DNA of 64,000 nucleotides, taken from positions 1 to 64,000 of the forward strand of contig CALMUP010000013.1 of NCBI GenBank assembly GCA_937872895.1, given 5' to 3'. Shown here one piece after another: positions 1 to 9,286 of this stretch. The notes under the pieces are model-generated. The model was not told where the DNA came from and did not search any database. It saw only the letters and a list, made by a program, of their open reading frames with translations. A program made the translations under genes and the position numbers. Within the stretch, counting starts at the first letter, position 1. Every line of letters begins with the position of its first letter. Source of the stretch: an uncultured Verrucomicrobiota bacterium (GTDB taxonomy: Bacteria; Verrucomicrobiota; Kiritimatiellia; CAIVKH01).

Positions 1-51
<51 letters not shown>

Positions 52-483
52 CGCCGCGACATCATCGCCACCTTCGCCGGCCTGCGCCCGTTGCCCCGCA
101 CCGACGGCCAACGTTCCTCCGACGTCAGCCGCGACTTCCACCTCGCCGTCGCCCCCTCCGGCCTCGTCTCCGTCTTCGGCGGCAAACTCACCACCGCCCG
201 CGCCATGGGCGAAGCCGCCGTCAACCGCGTCCTCGCCACCGCCGGCGGACCCGATCGCCCCAGCCAAACCCGCGACTGGACCTTCACCCCCGGCCCCGAA
301 CCCGCCTCCCACCTCGAACCGCCCGACCGCGCCTGGGTCGAACACGCCGTCCACCACGAAATGGCCCGCACCCCCGACGATCTACTCTACCGCCGCACCC
401 GCCTCGCCCTCCTCAACCCCCCCGCCGCCCAAACCGCCCGCCCAACCCTCGCATCCTGGCTCCACGCCCTCCTTTCCTCGTAA
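52..483 (+). CDS. glpD: Glycerol-3-phosphate dehydrogenase, C-terminal part (partial)
   Basis: This is the 3' end of an FAD-dependent glycerol-3-phosphate dehydrogenase, which oxidises glycerol-3-phosphate to dihydroxyacetone phosphate and passes electrons to the quinone pool. The visible part starts with IIATFAGLRPL and contains VSVFGGKLTTARAMGEAAVN, the conserved C-terminal FAD-binding segment of the GlpD/DAO family. A shorter helical cap follows (roughly the last 60 residues). The 5' end is lost in the C run, so the start is not visible. The stop codon at 481-483 merges into a TAATCC tandem repeat. Family assignment is firm; whether the enzyme is intact cannot be judged. Confidence 0.8.
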   Translation, partial: RRDIIATFAGLRPLPRTDGQRSSDVSRDFHLAVAPSGLVSVFGGKLTTARAMGEAAVNRVLATAGGPDRPSQTRDWTFTPGPEPASHLEPPDRAWVEHAVHHEMARTPDDLLYRRTRLALLNPPAAQTARPTLASWLHALLSS

Positions 484-1390
484 TCCTAATCCTAATCCTA
501 ATCGCACGCCCCCCACCGCTCCCACCCATCACCCATTAACCATAAACCATTCCCCATTCTTCCATTTCCATTCCCATTCCCTTCGATCCGTGTCCATTCG
601 TGTTCATTCGTGGTTCCACCTCCCCATCCCCGTGCCGCTCGCGGAGCGGCTACTACACCGGCCTTCCTGTAGCTCCGGCGATATTCGCCGGAGGGGAGCC
701 CGCTTCGGACCAACACACGCCCCGCCCAACCCACACCTTCCTCGTCACCGTCATCCCAATCGCCCTCCCCGCGTCACCCATGCTCGTACACCCCCTCGTA
801 CACGCCCCCCATCAACCATAAACCATCACCCATTCCTCAAGAGGCGGATCCGCCTCCGGCGGGCACCCATTCTTCCATTCCCATCTCCATTCCCATGCCC
901 AACACTCACCCACCCATCACCCATTAACCATAAACCATTCCCAATTCTTCCATTTCCATTTCCATCTCCATTCCCCCTCATCCGTGTCCATTCGTGTTTA
1001 TCCGTGGTTTCCCTTCCTTGGAAAACTCCGGGTCGGACCAAATCCGCGATTGCCCCGCAACGCGTTATGCACGACGCACGCCTCTCCCATCCGGAATTCC
1101 CCGTCCCACCAAGCATCCTCCCCCCGTTCGTAGTGCGCCCGTAAGGGCGCATGCCCCGATGCGCGCTACTCCTTCACGGACAGCGCCATGAACCGCAAAA
1201 TCGCTGCCCTCTCTATCCGTTTCTATTCGTGTCCATCCGCGAGTCTCCGGCCTTGGTTCCTCATCCGCTCACCACGCGCCTTCTGGACATTCAATCCGGA
1301 CACCTACACGCAATGATGTTCCGGCTTGATGATGCCGTCCACGGGCACTATAAACGAAACCGAGGAGCGTCGCTAAAAGGGAGGTATGTC
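484..1390. repeat. Intergenic mosaic of short repeat families
   Basis: No convincing gene is seen here; open frames are low-complexity and have no family signature. The tract holds several repeat families that recur elsewhere in the window: a TAATCC tandem (481-504); the CGTGTCCATTCGTGTTCATT motif (585-617, 981-1010, degenerate at 1215-1243); ATTAACCATAAACCATT units with TTCCATTTCCATT runs (about 531-580, 812-836, 922-975); CTCGTACACCCCCTCGTACACG (about 784-806); and a REP-like block with two palindromes (634-693). A ribosome binding site GGGAGG at about 1379-1384 belongs to the next gene. Confidence 0.7.
634..693. repeat. REP-like element with two palindromes
   Basis: Two perfect palindromes lie close together: GCCGCTC-GCG-GAGCGGC at 634-650 and CTCCGGCGA-TAT-TCGCCGGAG at 673-693. 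A close copy lies at 2589-2648, and a variant with the same first palindrome lies between sdhA and sdhB. Recurrence in intergenic positions and the paired palindromes suggest a REP/BIME-type element. A transposase of the REP-associated family is encoded at 37361-38293, but a direct link is inference. Confidence 0.65.
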
Positions 1391-2374
1391 ATGAGGAGTC
1401 GTCTAGTTTGCGTTCGCTGTGTCTTTCTTGCGTGCTTGGCAACAACGACGGCAAAGGCGCAGTTTGTCTACATCGAGGCATATGTTTCGCACCCACCGGC
1501 CAGTTACAGCAATTCGTTTTATGGCAAAGCCTCTGACCTGGCCACAAACCTGTTCGGTGGCGTGGTTGATACCGGCAATGCCGTGCTCGCCATGGAGGCC
1601 GGATTCGGCATCTTGAGGTCGCGGAATTCCATCGACTCCTCATCGCCCGGGGCCCCTCCGTTTGCTACGTCCTCCTGCGTTGCCGAGTGGAGTGATTACC
1701 TGACCATTGTCCCGGCGAACTCCAGCCTGAACAACCAAACCGCTACGATACGGGTCCGTTTCTCCATATCGGGTCAGGGCTATGCATTTGCGGACGGAAC
1801 CAATACAGCGATTAGCCGCTATGAGTTTAACAGCATGTTCAATGGAAGTTCGCCTGGTACGTTTGATGGAACCTGGTCTGGCAACAACAGTTTTTCCGGA
1901 TTCCCTCCCTCTAACGCCATTACGAACTGGACCTTCGAGGTAACGCTTGGGCAGTCGTTCCCGATCTCATCCTACATAAGGACCGAAACCTCCTATGATC
2001 GCAGCGGATTGACGGGAATTGCGCATGCCTGGGTTGACTTTGCCAGGGGCTATCAATGGCTTACGATTGATGAGGTGCGGGTTGGATCCGAGGAATTGAC
2101 CGATTTTACGATAGAAACCGACTCGGGAAACGATTGGCTATCGATTGCGAAGCAACCCGGCCCGCAAATTTCGGACATGACCATCACCAATGGACAGGTG
2201 TATGTGGTCATTAACGGGCTCAGCATTGCCTACACGAACCAACTGGAAGCCTCGCCTGATATCACGGAAACCAACTGGAGCACGGTGAAGATCTTCGAAA
2301 ATGCGACTGGAGCAACCGGGGAGATCATCAATCTTCCCTCGAGTTTTCAAATCCTTCGTGTCGTGCAGGAATAA
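1391..2374 (+). CDS. Secreted protein of unknown function
   Basis: This encodes a protein of 327 residues. The start at 1391 is chosen because GGGAGG lies 6-11 bases upstream and because translation then begins with a clear signal peptide (MRSRLVCVRCVFLACLATTT, cleavage probably after AKA-Q). An upstream in-frame extension to 1151 runs through repeat sequence and is rejected. The mature part is rich in Ser, Asn, Thr and aromatic residues. Its C-terminal segment (LEASPDITETNWSTV and then a region ending LRVVQE) resembles short tails I associate with exported proteins of Verrucomicrobia-like bacteria. No catalytic motif is visible. Base composition is less GC-rich than the flanking repeat tracts. 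Confidence 0.6.
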   Translation: MRSRLVCVRCVFLACLATTTAKAQFVYIEAYVSHPPASYSNSFYGKASDLATNLFGGVVDTGNAVLAMEAGFGILRSRNSIDSSSPGAPPFATSSCVAEWSDYLTIVPANSSLNNQTATIRVRFSISGQGYAFADGTNTAISRYEFNSMFNGSSPGTFDGTWSGNNSFSGFPPSNAITNWTFEVTLGQSFPISSYIRTETSYDRSGLTGIAHAWVDFARGYQWLTIDEVRVGSEELTDFTIETDSGNDWLSIAKQPGPQISDMTITNGQVYVVINGLSIAYTNQLEASPDITETNWSTVKIFENATGATGEIINLPSSFQILRVVQE

Positions 2375-3171
2375 TCCAGCATTGACGATGCGACCCGAGA
2401 AGAGGCGGGAATCATCTCTTCATCGTGAATATACCACCCGGGGTCGGACCAACGCGCGCCCCGCCTCACCCACACCTCCCTCGTAATCGTAATCCCAATC
2501 GCCCTCCACTCTCGCCCATCAACCATAAACCATCACCCATTCTCCATTCCCATCCCCCTCATCCGTGGTTCCCGCTCTGCGTCCCCGTGCCGCTCGCGGA
2601 GCGGCTACTACACCGGGCTTGCTGTAGCTCCGGCGAACCTCGCCAGAGGGGCGTCTGTTTCAGGCCAACGCACGCCCTGCGTCGCCCGACCTCGTACACC
2701 CACTCGTCCATGCCCTCCATCAACCATCAACCATAAACCATCACCCATTCTTCCATCCCCCTCATCCGTGTCCATTCGTGTTCATTCGTGGTTCCTCCCC
2801 TCCGTTTTCCCCACACTCGTACACCCACTCGTACACGCTCGCATCCCGCCTCCGGCAGGCAACCATCCCTCATCAACCATGAACCATTAACCATCAACCA
2901 TTCCCCGCGCCCACGCCCCCCATCAACCATCAACCATTCCGCCTCCTCCCCACTGTCCAGTCCCTGGAAAACGCAATCCCTGGGATATCCAATCCTTGGA
3001 CAGACGCCCCCGCTTCCACTTGCCGGAATCCCCACACTTTGTCATTCTGGACCCGTTGCCAACGTCACGGGAGGGTGTTGTTGCCAGGCACGACGTACTT
3101 GAACGCACAAGGGATGACCTACGAATCAACGGGAACCGATGCTCGTTGAGCCGTAGCGTACGCAAGAAACC
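2375..3171. repeat. Second intergenic repeat mosaic
   Basis: No gene is supported here. The tract repeats the families of 484-1390: a GGTCGGACCAACGCGCGCC block (about 2443-2461), CATAAACCATCACCCATT units (2524-2545, 2728-2745), a second copy of the REP-like block (palindromes at 2589-2605 and 2628-2648, the latter with one mismatch), the CCGTGTCCATTCGTGTTCATT motif (2764-2795), and CTCGTACACCCACTCGTACACG (about 2817-2840). From about 3040 to 3171 the sequence becomes less repetitive and may hold a decayed 3' end of an unidentified gene. Confidence 0.65.
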
Positions 3172-3501
3172 ATGAACCCCTCCCTTCGCATCGATCAGCA
3201 GTTCAGCCCAAAATCCGCTGGCGCTCCCAACGCCACCACCCGCCACCCCGCCATCCGCGGTATCGAGGCCGACATCGGCAAGGAAAAGGAACACGCCGAC
3301 ACCTTCCGCTCCGTCCAGCACCCCGACCTCCGCGCCGACTACGTGCTCGCCAATCCGCCCTTTAATAATTCCGACTGGTTCCGCAAGGACGACGAAGTGC
3401 GCTGGCTGTTCGGTGTCCCGCCCAAGAGCAACGCCAACTTCGCCTGGGTCCAGAACTTCATCCACCATCGAAAGAACAAGGACAACCAATATGTGGTCTG
3501 A
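3172..3501 (+). pseudogene. hsdM fragment (type I restriction-modification methyltransferase)
   Basis: This is a fragment from the middle of an HsdM N6-adenine methyltransferase. It contains [12 protein letters not shown], then [14 protein letters not shown], which includes the NPPF catalytic motif, then [20 protein letters not shown], a typical HsdM segment. The N-terminal domain and the S-adenosylmethionine-binding motif are missing upstream. The C-terminal part breaks off after the IHH residues at about 3470, where qatA begins. The remaining frame closes at 3499-3501 inside qatA. Together with the hsdR fragment after qatD, it shows that the qat genes occupy the interior of a former type I R-M locus. 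Confidence 0.8.
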
Positions 3502-5383
3502 CAACGAAACATCTGATGACCTTTTTGGGTTTCGCGTCCACGCCGACCTGATCCGAGAACTCATCATTGATCCGGCTGTGTTGCCGGCCACCATTGGTGT
3601 CTATGGCGATTGGGGCGGCGGCAAATCGAGCATCATGCAAATGCTGCGGGATGACTTTGAAAAGGAAACCGCAGGCGAGAACGCGGAAGCCAATCCCTAC
3701 AAGGGAGTGGCAGTGCTCTATTTCAACGGCTGGCTCTTCGAGGGTTATGATGATGCGAAGGCCGCGCTGCTGAGCTCCATCCTGACGGCTCTACGCGACC
3801 ACAAACGGTTTGGTCCGAAGCTCAAGGAGAGCGCTGGCAAGCTGCTCAATCGGGTGGATTACATGCGCGCGGTGAGGATGCTTTTCACCGGAGCCGTCGC
3901 GGGAGGAGTGGCGGCAGCAACGGGTGGAGTCGGGCTCGCGGCGATCCTTCCTGCCTTGTCCACCGGCGCATGGGCGGGAACGAAAGATTCAGCACCAGAT
4001 GCTATCAAGGACGCCCTCGAAAATGGAGCCGAGACGAACCCGGATGAGGCGCTCTCCGACATTCGCCAGTTTCGTGACGATTTCGCGAAGATGCTCGCCG
4101 AAAGCGACATCAAGACGCTGGTCGTTTTGATCGATGACCTGGATCGATGTTCCCCGGATCGGATCATCGAAAATCTGGAAGCCATCAAACTCTTCTTGAA
4201 TGTGCCGAACACGGCCTTCGTGATCGGTGCAGATCGGCGGATTATCCGGCAGGCGGTAGCTTGGCGCTATCGAGATACTCTGAAGGCATCGACCGACGGG
4301 CAGTCCGATTCTAGCGAGCGGTTAGTGGACGACTATTTGGAGAAGCTCATCCAGATCCCGTATCGGCTCCCCCGTCTGTCCCCCTCCGAAATCGAGACGT
4401 ATCTCACGCTCTTGTTTTGTAAACGCCACCTGGAGCCAGCGCTCTTCAGCCGGGTGTGCGAGGAGTCGCGGAATCAGCGGGCCAAAGATCGCTACTGCGC
4501 GTTTACCCAGACGAACGCTTTGGAAGCTCTGAAGAACGCTACTCTGCCGCCCAAACTCTCAGAGGCACTACGCATCGGGGCGGGAATCGCCTCTCAGGTT
4601 ACGGATGTGCTTCAGGGAAACCCACGACAAGTGAAGCGGTTCCTAAATGCATTCTTTCTTCGGCGAAAGCTGGCCGATGTAGCCAAACTCGACGAGGTGA
4701 AGGACGAGGTTTTGGTGAAGCTCATGCTCTTGGAATACGCGGCACCAAAGCTGTTCGATAAGCTATTCGCTAACATGGATGGTCAGACGGGCTTGGTGGG
4801 AATTCTTGCAGAGTTGGAGCCCAAGCCGCAATCCAAGCCCGGAGCCACGCCCTCAGCACCGACAGAAGGACTCGCTGAATGGGCACCAATGACCCGCTGG
4901 CTCGCGCTACAGCCGCCGTTGGCGACTATCGATTTGCGCGACTACATGTGGGTGACGCGGGATCGACTGGGCTCGACAATGAGTGGGACGACCATGGTTC
5001 CTCCTATTGTTCGCGCGATTTTTAGGAATGTGCTGAGCGAGATGGGTGACGCCGCAGGACGAAAAGCAATCCATCAGCTTCAACCTGCAGAACGTTCGAT
5101 CCTGACTCAGTTGTTGGTTGCGAATGCGCAACGAACCCCGGGCGATATGAAGGCATTCCGAGCGTTGATGGAGATCGCCGATATTGACACGCAGGTTGCA
5201 GATGAATTTAAGGCTGTGGTGTCGAGGATTCCAAGTCGAGAGCTCTCACCCGCGCTGGGAATTGACATCGTCACGATGTCCGCAAAGTCGAGTCCCTTGG
5301 GGAAGGTATGCCAGTCGATCGTTGCTGAGAGGCAGGACGGGAAAACACCTTTCGAAAAGGCTCTGAAACAAAAGGCGAGATAG
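3491..5383 (+). CDS. qatA: QatA, KAP-family P-loop ATPase of the Qat anti-phage system
   Basis: This encodes a KAP-family NTPase of 630 residues. Walker A is GDWGGGKSS at about residues 40-48 and Walker B is [16 protein letters not shown] at about 211-226. A hydrophobic Gly/Ala-rich segment at about residues 130-160 lies between them, where KAP proteins often carry membrane helices. In Qat systems this is the ATPase component; the four-gene system is known to protect against phage, but its mechanism is not settled. The start at 3491 has AAGGA upstream and gives [20 protein letters not shown], a normal KAP N-terminus; the longer frame runs through the hsdM remnant. It is followed after 3 bases by qatB. 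Its GC content is lower than that of the housekeeping genes, consistent with transfer. Confidence 0.88.
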   Translation: MWSDNETSDDLFGFRVHADLIRELIIDPAVLPATIGVYGDWGGGKSSIMQMLRDDFEKETAGENAEANPYKGVAVLYFNGWLFEGYDDAKAALLSSILTALRDHKRFGPKLKESAGKLLNRVDYMRAVRMLFTGAVAGGVAAATGGVGLAAILPALSTGAWAGTKDSAPDAIKDALENGAETNPDEALSDIRQFRDDFAKMLAESDIKTLVVLIDDLDRCSPDRIIENLEAIKLFLNVPNTAFVIGADRRIIRQAVAWRYRDTLKASTDGQSDSSERLVDDYLEKLIQIPYRLPRLSPSEIETYLTLLFCKRHLEPALFSRVCEESRNQRAKDRYCAFTQTNALEALKNATLPPKLSEALRIGAGIASQVTDVLQGNPRQVKRFLNAFFLRRKLADVAKLDEVKDEVLVKLMLLEYAAPKLFDKLFANMDGQTGLVGILAELEPKPQSKPGATPSAPTEGLAEWAPMTRWLALQPPLATIDLRDYMWVTRDRLGSTMSGTTMVPPIVRAIFRNVLSEMGDAAGRKAIHQLQPAERSILTQLLVANAQRTPGDMKAFRALMEIADIDTQVADEFKAVVSRIPSRELSPALGIDIVTMSAKSSPLGKVCQSIVAERQDGKTPFEKALKQKAR

Positions 5384-5386
5384 CGT

Positions 5387-6229
5387 ATGGGCACTTCAAC
5401 CAATTATTCGGGATCGCCAAACTGGGGGGCAGCAAAAACTGAAACCACCCGGGCGGGCGGCGAAGGGCACGTCACTCCGCAGAAGGCAGGTTCCATCGTT
5501 AGCGGATTCGTGGACCAGATGGCGCGAGCGCCGCAACTGGGTTTCGGAGCACCGCTTTCCAGCCATGGAGGCGGATCAGCTATTCGATCAGGAGGTGGTG
5601 CAGGTCGTGCGAGAGTAGGAGGTGCAGGCGGAGGAGGAAGTCGGGGAGGCGATGGCGGTGGTGGCGGAACTCGTCGAATCGCTGGATCAGCACGCACAGT
5701 CGCACGCGGGATTGGGGCCTTCTTGGCTGATGTCGGGACCAAGGGATTTCGCGAGGCGCTGGCGGAGCTAGGATTGGCTGATCTTACGGGCAAGTCTCCC
5801 GATGAAATTGCATTGGCACTAGCGGATCTTCTCGGCGGGCCTGCCAGCTTGATTGAGCAAACTGCGCTGCGTGGCGCGCTCATGGAACTGGTGCTCAAAT
5901 GGTCGGAGGGCGTGCAGGGAATCGATGGGCTGGTCGAGTCGGTGACGAACGCCGCCCAGAACATCGAAGGCGCTCTTCATGACTTTTTCGGCCACTACAT
6001 TTTCGAGGTCTTCAAGACCGTGGGCTATCAGGGCGTTCTCGATACCCATGGCTTTGAAAAGGCTGAAAGCATGGCGGGCCAGATTCGAGATTTCATCGAC
6101 GCCAAGATCGGAGCTCTGGAAGCCTCGCGTGCGCTTTCTTCGGTGGATTGGAACGGCACCGCTGGCGCGGTGATTGTGGACGGCATCGTCGCGGACACGA
6201 TTGCAATCTTCGGGGAGGAGCAGCCATGA
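5387..6229 (+). CDS. qatB: QatB, component of the Qat anti-phage system
   Basis: This encodes a protein of 280 residues with no recognisable enzymatic motif. Residues 1-65 are polar. Residues about 66-98 form a Gly/Arg-rich low-complexity linker, and the remaining helical region (from about 105) contains LADLTGKSPDEIALALADLL and an EGALHDFFGHYIFEVF stretch. The assignment to QatB rests mainly on position: the second gene between a KAP ATPase and a QueC-like protein, which is the diagnostic qat order. The start is 3 bases after the qatA stop, and its stop overlaps the qatC start (ATGA at 6226-6229), so translation is probably coupled. The biochemical role is unknown to me. Confidence 0.8.
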   Translation: MGTSTNYSGSPNWGAAKTETTRAGGEGHVTPQKAGSIVSGFVDQMARAPQLGFGAPLSSHGGGSAIRSGGGAGRARVGGAGGGGSRGGDGGGGGTRRIAGSARTVARGIGAFLADVGTKGFREALAELGLADLTGKSPDEIALALADLLGGPASLIEQTALRGALMELVLKWSEGVQGIDGLVESVTNAAQNIEGALHDFFGHYIFEVFKTVGYQGVLDTHGFEKAESMAGQIRDFIDAKIGALEASRALSSVDWNGTAGAVIVDGIVADTIAIFGEEQP

Positions 6230-7584
6230 GACGAGACATAACCATCACGATTGCGCCGGAGTCCGACATCAGGAAAGAGATCGCCAAACTCTCTCTTCAT
6301 TTTGAGGGACAACCCGAAGAGGTCGTTCTCGATGTGAATGCAACTGCGCTACTGAAAATATCGCGGACCGTCCCGGACCTTGCTCAGGATTTTTTATGCA
6401 TCGCATCGTGTATTTATGCTGCGGATAAAGCGGTGCGGCGGGAAGGCGCGGACGACAAGTGGACTCGACACCTAGCCATCGAAATCCCTGTCGAGCACGT
6501 CGATACATGGGCCGATGTCGCCGATGAACTGTCGGACTGTATTGGCTTCCTGACCGGTGACCGCTGGGAAATCTCATTCCGTCACGGCGAGAAACGTTTG
6601 GTTCAAAAGAAGCCCAGAAGGCGCAGCGTTCGATTAAAGCGTGCTACCGGTGAAGCTGTATGCCTCTTCTCGGGTGGGTTGGATTCATTCATCGGTGCAG
6701 TGGACTGGTTCACCGATAATCCGACCGAGAAATTGCTTCTGGTTGGGCACTACGACGGTGATGTTTCCGGCCCTGGCTCGGACCAGCGGGCATTGCAAAC
6801 TATCTGCAAACAAAAATTCGATGGCCGTTTTAACCTCGCTCAAACTCGTGTTGGTCTATCGTCCGGTGGAGCTGATACGAACTTCCGTAGCCGTTCACTC
6901 CTCTTCGTCTCCCTGGGATGTTACTTTGCAGAGCTTCTAGGCAAAGGCACGCCAGTCTTGATTCCGGAGAATGGCCCCATCGCGCTGAATTTCCCTTTAA
7001 TCCCGGCACGCCGTGGATCATGCAGCACCAGGACGGTTCACCCTCACTTCATATCGGGGCTTAACGAAATTCTCAGACGGGTGGGAATGCTCAATCCAGT
7101 TAGTAACCCCTATGCACTAAAAACCAAGGGCGAGATGGTAGAGGAGTGTCGGGATCAAGCCCTGCTAAGCAGAGCCTTCGCTCTTACCCGTTCATGCGCG
7201 AAGTCGTCGCGTCGGGGCCATTGGATCAATATGAAAGGCCCGTCTGGAAAAGCGCCACTCGGGTGCGGGATTTGCATTCCTTGCCTCTTCCGCCGAGCTG
7301 CACTACACAAGCGAGGGCTAGACACCGAAGTTTACGGAATTCCAGTAGAATTGATTGCTGATCTATCGGGTGATGCCAGGGCTGACCTGTTGGCGCTAAT
7401 TTCATTTCTTCGCAGAGGAGACTCTGACCGCGAGATTGCTGCAGGTTTGCTTGGAAACGGGTCGCTCCCGTTGGGCAGCCTTTCTGAATATGTGGAGCTG
7501 GTGAAACGGATGCGCTCTGAAGTACTCACATGGTTGCGGGCAAGCGGCTCGACATATGTGAAGAGCGAGATTCGAGCATGTTGA
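6226..7584 (+). CDS. qatC: QatC, QueC-like protein of the Qat anti-phage system
   Basis: This encodes a protein of 452 residues. The PP-loop of the QueC-like ATPase fold, FSGGLDSFIGAVDWF, lies at about residues 148-162. A Cys cluster, CGICIPC, near residue 347 matches the zinc site of QueC enzymes. True QueC makes preQ0 for 7-deazaguanine modification. QatC is much longer, with an N-terminal domain of about 145 residues absent from the housekeeping QueC at 23465-24157, so it is a specialised paralogue. The reaction in defence is not established. The start overlaps qatB by 4 bases and the stop lies 7 bases inside qatD, indicating a tightly coupled operon. Confidence 0.88.
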   Translation: MRRDITITIAPESDIRKEIAKLSLHFEGQPEEVVLDVNATALLKISRTVPDLAQDFLCIASCIYAADKAVRREGADDKWTRHLAIEIPVEHVDTWADVADELSDCIGFLTGDRWEISFRHGEKRLVQKKPRRRSVRLKRATGEAVCLFSGGLDSFIGAVDWFTDNPTEKLLLVGHYDGDVSGPGSDQRALQTICKQKFDGRFNLAQTRVGLSSGGADTNFRSRSLLFVSLGCYFAELLGKGTPVLIPENGPIALNFPLIPARRGSCSTRTVHPHFISGLNEILRRVGMLNPVSNPYALKTKGEMVEECRDQALLSRAFALTRSCAKSSRRGHWINMKGPSGKAPLGCGICIPCLFRRAALHKRGLDTEVYGIPVELIADLSGDARADLLALISFLRRGDSDREIAAGLLGNGSLPLGSLSEYVELVKRMRSEVLTWLRASGSTYVKSEIRAC

Positions 7585-8324
7585 TCGATACCCACTGCCA
7601 CATTGACCAGTATCCCTCTCCTGAAGAAGCGGTCCGGGAGTGTGAGAAAAGCGCTTTACGCGTGGTGGCGGTCACGAACCTTCCTTCCCACTTCGCAGTC
7701 GCTGCCGACAGGCTACGCGGTCACAAATTCGTGTCTGCGGCTCTGGGGATGCATCCGTTGTTTGCAGCCAAGGGAATTCGAGAGTTGGCTGCGTTTAAGC
7801 GGTTGGCGCCTCACTCTAACTTCATTGGAGAGATTGGCCTCGATTTTTCCCGCCAAGGCATGGCGTCGAAGACCGTCCAAGAGCGCGTATTCGAAGAGGT
7901 TCTTAGCGCAATTCAGGATCGCCCGCGATTCATCACTTTGCATAGTAGAGGAGCGGAGGCCGCTGTTTTGGAAGGGCTTCGTCGGCACCGAATCAAGGCG
8001 GCGGTCTTCCATTGGTTCTCAGGTTCGCTAAAAGTCCTTCAAGCCGTTATTGCTGAAGGCCATTTCGTATCCGTCAATCCGGTTATGCTTTCTAGCGCTA
8101 GCGGCCAGCGAGTTATCGCACACTCACCCAGGGAAAGAATTTTGGTCGAGAGTGATGGGCCATTCACAAAGGTCCACGACCAAGTATGCAGCCCGACGAG
8201 CGTTGCACTTGTCTATCAGAGCTTGGCTGATCGTTGGAATGTTTCGAACGAGACGGCTGTTGCCTGCATCAAGGCGAACTTTGAGAGCATTCTGGCCAAT
8301 GTCCCCCCGGCGTCACTTTCGTGA
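7578..8324 (+). CDS. qatD: QatD, TatD-family metal-dependent hydrolase of the Qat system
   Basis: This encodes a TatD-family protein of 248 residues. The metal-binding set of the family is complete: DTHCHID at residues 4-10 (HxH), GEIGLD, the His of TLHSRG, the His of VFHWFSG, and the Asp of VESDGP. TatD proteins are magnesium-dependent DNases, and in Qat this is the presumed nuclease. The start at 7578 overlaps the end of qatC by 7 bases and gives the normal TatD N-terminus; the longer frame starting at 7530 lies inside qatC. The hsdR remnant begins directly after the stop. Confidence 0.88.
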   Translation: MLIDTHCHIDQYPSPEEAVRECEKSALRVVAVTNLPSHFAVAADRLRGHKFVSAALGMHPLFAAKGIRELAAFKRLAPHSNFIGEIGLDFSRQGMASKTVQERVFEEVLSAIQDRPRFITLHSRGAEAAVLEGLRRHRIKAAVFHWFSGSLKVLQAVIAEGHFVSVNPVMLSSASGQRVIAHSPRERILVESDGPFTKVHDQVCSPTSVALVYQSLADRWNVSNETAVACIKANFESILANVPPASLS

Positions 8325-8588
8325 ATCTTCTCCGTCGCTGACAAGGCCACCGTGCCGATCTGTTACTAGAGTCGGATTTGACTCCCTCGCGACCCCGCTC
8401 AATCGGGCTTCGCCCAACGCATTGCGTTGTCTATCTCAGTCGCCCCGCTTGGCTCCTTCGGTTACAAGCTCGCCCTGAACGCCGTCGAACTCCCGAAGCT
8501 CGACGCGGAATTTGAGGAAATAACCGAAGGTGAGGCGCTGACGAAGAAGGTAAACCTCAAGAAGAAGTGGCCCGTGCGTGGGGCGTAG
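8325..8588 (+). pseudogene. hsdR fragment (type I restriction endonuclease), disrupted
   Basis: Starting next to the qatD stop, one frame reads FSVADKATVPICY, stop, SRI, matching the ATVPIYYESRLAKL region in the motor part of HsdR, with the Glu codon changed to TAG at 8367-8369. After about 80 bases of unrelated sequence the homology resumes at 8463 as YKLALNAVELPKLDAEFEEI and then TEGEALTKK, followed by KWP before a TAG at 8586-8588. It therefore carries a nonsense mutation, an insertion and truncation at both ends. It is the right-hand counterpart of the hsdM fragment at 3172-3501. Confidence 0.72.
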
Positions 8589-8676
8589 ATGTATAGTCAA
8601 TTCCTGCCCCGCCTCCTATGGGCCATCGAGCAATCGGCTTCATTTACGTACCGCATTACCTGGCGTAACGGTAAAG

Positions 8677-9249
8677 TTACGATTCCGGCGGGTACTCCTT
8701 TTTAATCTTCTTGAGGTAGGGTTTTACGTCCATACCGCACAGCGACATCATTTTCCACTTATACCCATATCCGCTTCGCAAGGAGTCCGGCCCAAGTCCT
8801 TCCCAGATTTCCGAATACGTCACGTACCCTCTGCCGGTCTCTCCGACTTCTTCACTTGCTGTTTTGTTGTAGGTCCCTTTATCAAAATCAGACAATATCA
8901 TTTCAATCCCGCCAGCGATTTCGCTGCCGAAATATTTATCCAGGAGAAACAGCCTCCGCGATCGACTGCCCAGGTATTCGGCTTGAATGGCCTCGTATTT
9001 ATTCCATAGCTCAATTCTCTTGCTCGGATCTTCTTGCGCGGTAAACGAGTCGTCGATTGAATCAAGAATGGCATGGCCCGTTTCAATTAGGGTTGATACC
9101 TCCTCGAAAACCTGTTCGCGACGCTCAATCCAAGCCTGACGTTTGGAAAAGCAGTAAGAAATGGCCGCGCTGGTAATTGTGCTCGCCAAAAAAACGATTA
9201 CGGCAAACACATACTTGTTGGCCGCGATTGCAACATGTTCGTTTCCCAT
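8677..9249 (-). CDS. Hypothetical protein with one N-terminal membrane helix
   Basis: This encodes a protein of 190 residues with a strong ribosome binding site (GGAGG, 6 bases before the ATG). A hydrophobic helix at about residues 14-34 (VFAVIVFLASTITSAAISYC) is followed by a helical, charged region (KRQAWIERREQVFEEV) and a soluble C-terminal half without known motifs. This suggests an inner-membrane-anchored protein with a cytoplasmic or periplasmic helical domain. It is the most downstream gene of a leftward group that reaches back to 13554. No function is assigned. Confidence 0.6.
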   Translation of the reverse strand: MGNEHVAIAANKYVFAVIVFLASTITSAAISYCFSKRQAWIERREQVFEEVSTLIETGHAILDSIDDSFTAQEDPSKRIELWNKYEAIQAEYLGSRSRRLFLLDKYFGSEIAGGIEMILSDFDKGTYNKTASEEVGETGRGYVTYSEIWEGLGPDSLRSGYGYKWKMMSLCGMDVKPYLKKIKKEYPPES

Positions 9250-9286
9250 ACGACCTCCTCATGAATAGATGATCGAGCGGCGAGGA

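Noticed and set aside
484-1390. Open frames in the repeat tracts (590-1144, 826-1152 and others)
   Set aside because: They are composed of repeated His/Pro or Gly/Asn codons from the tandem repeats and lack ribosome sites.
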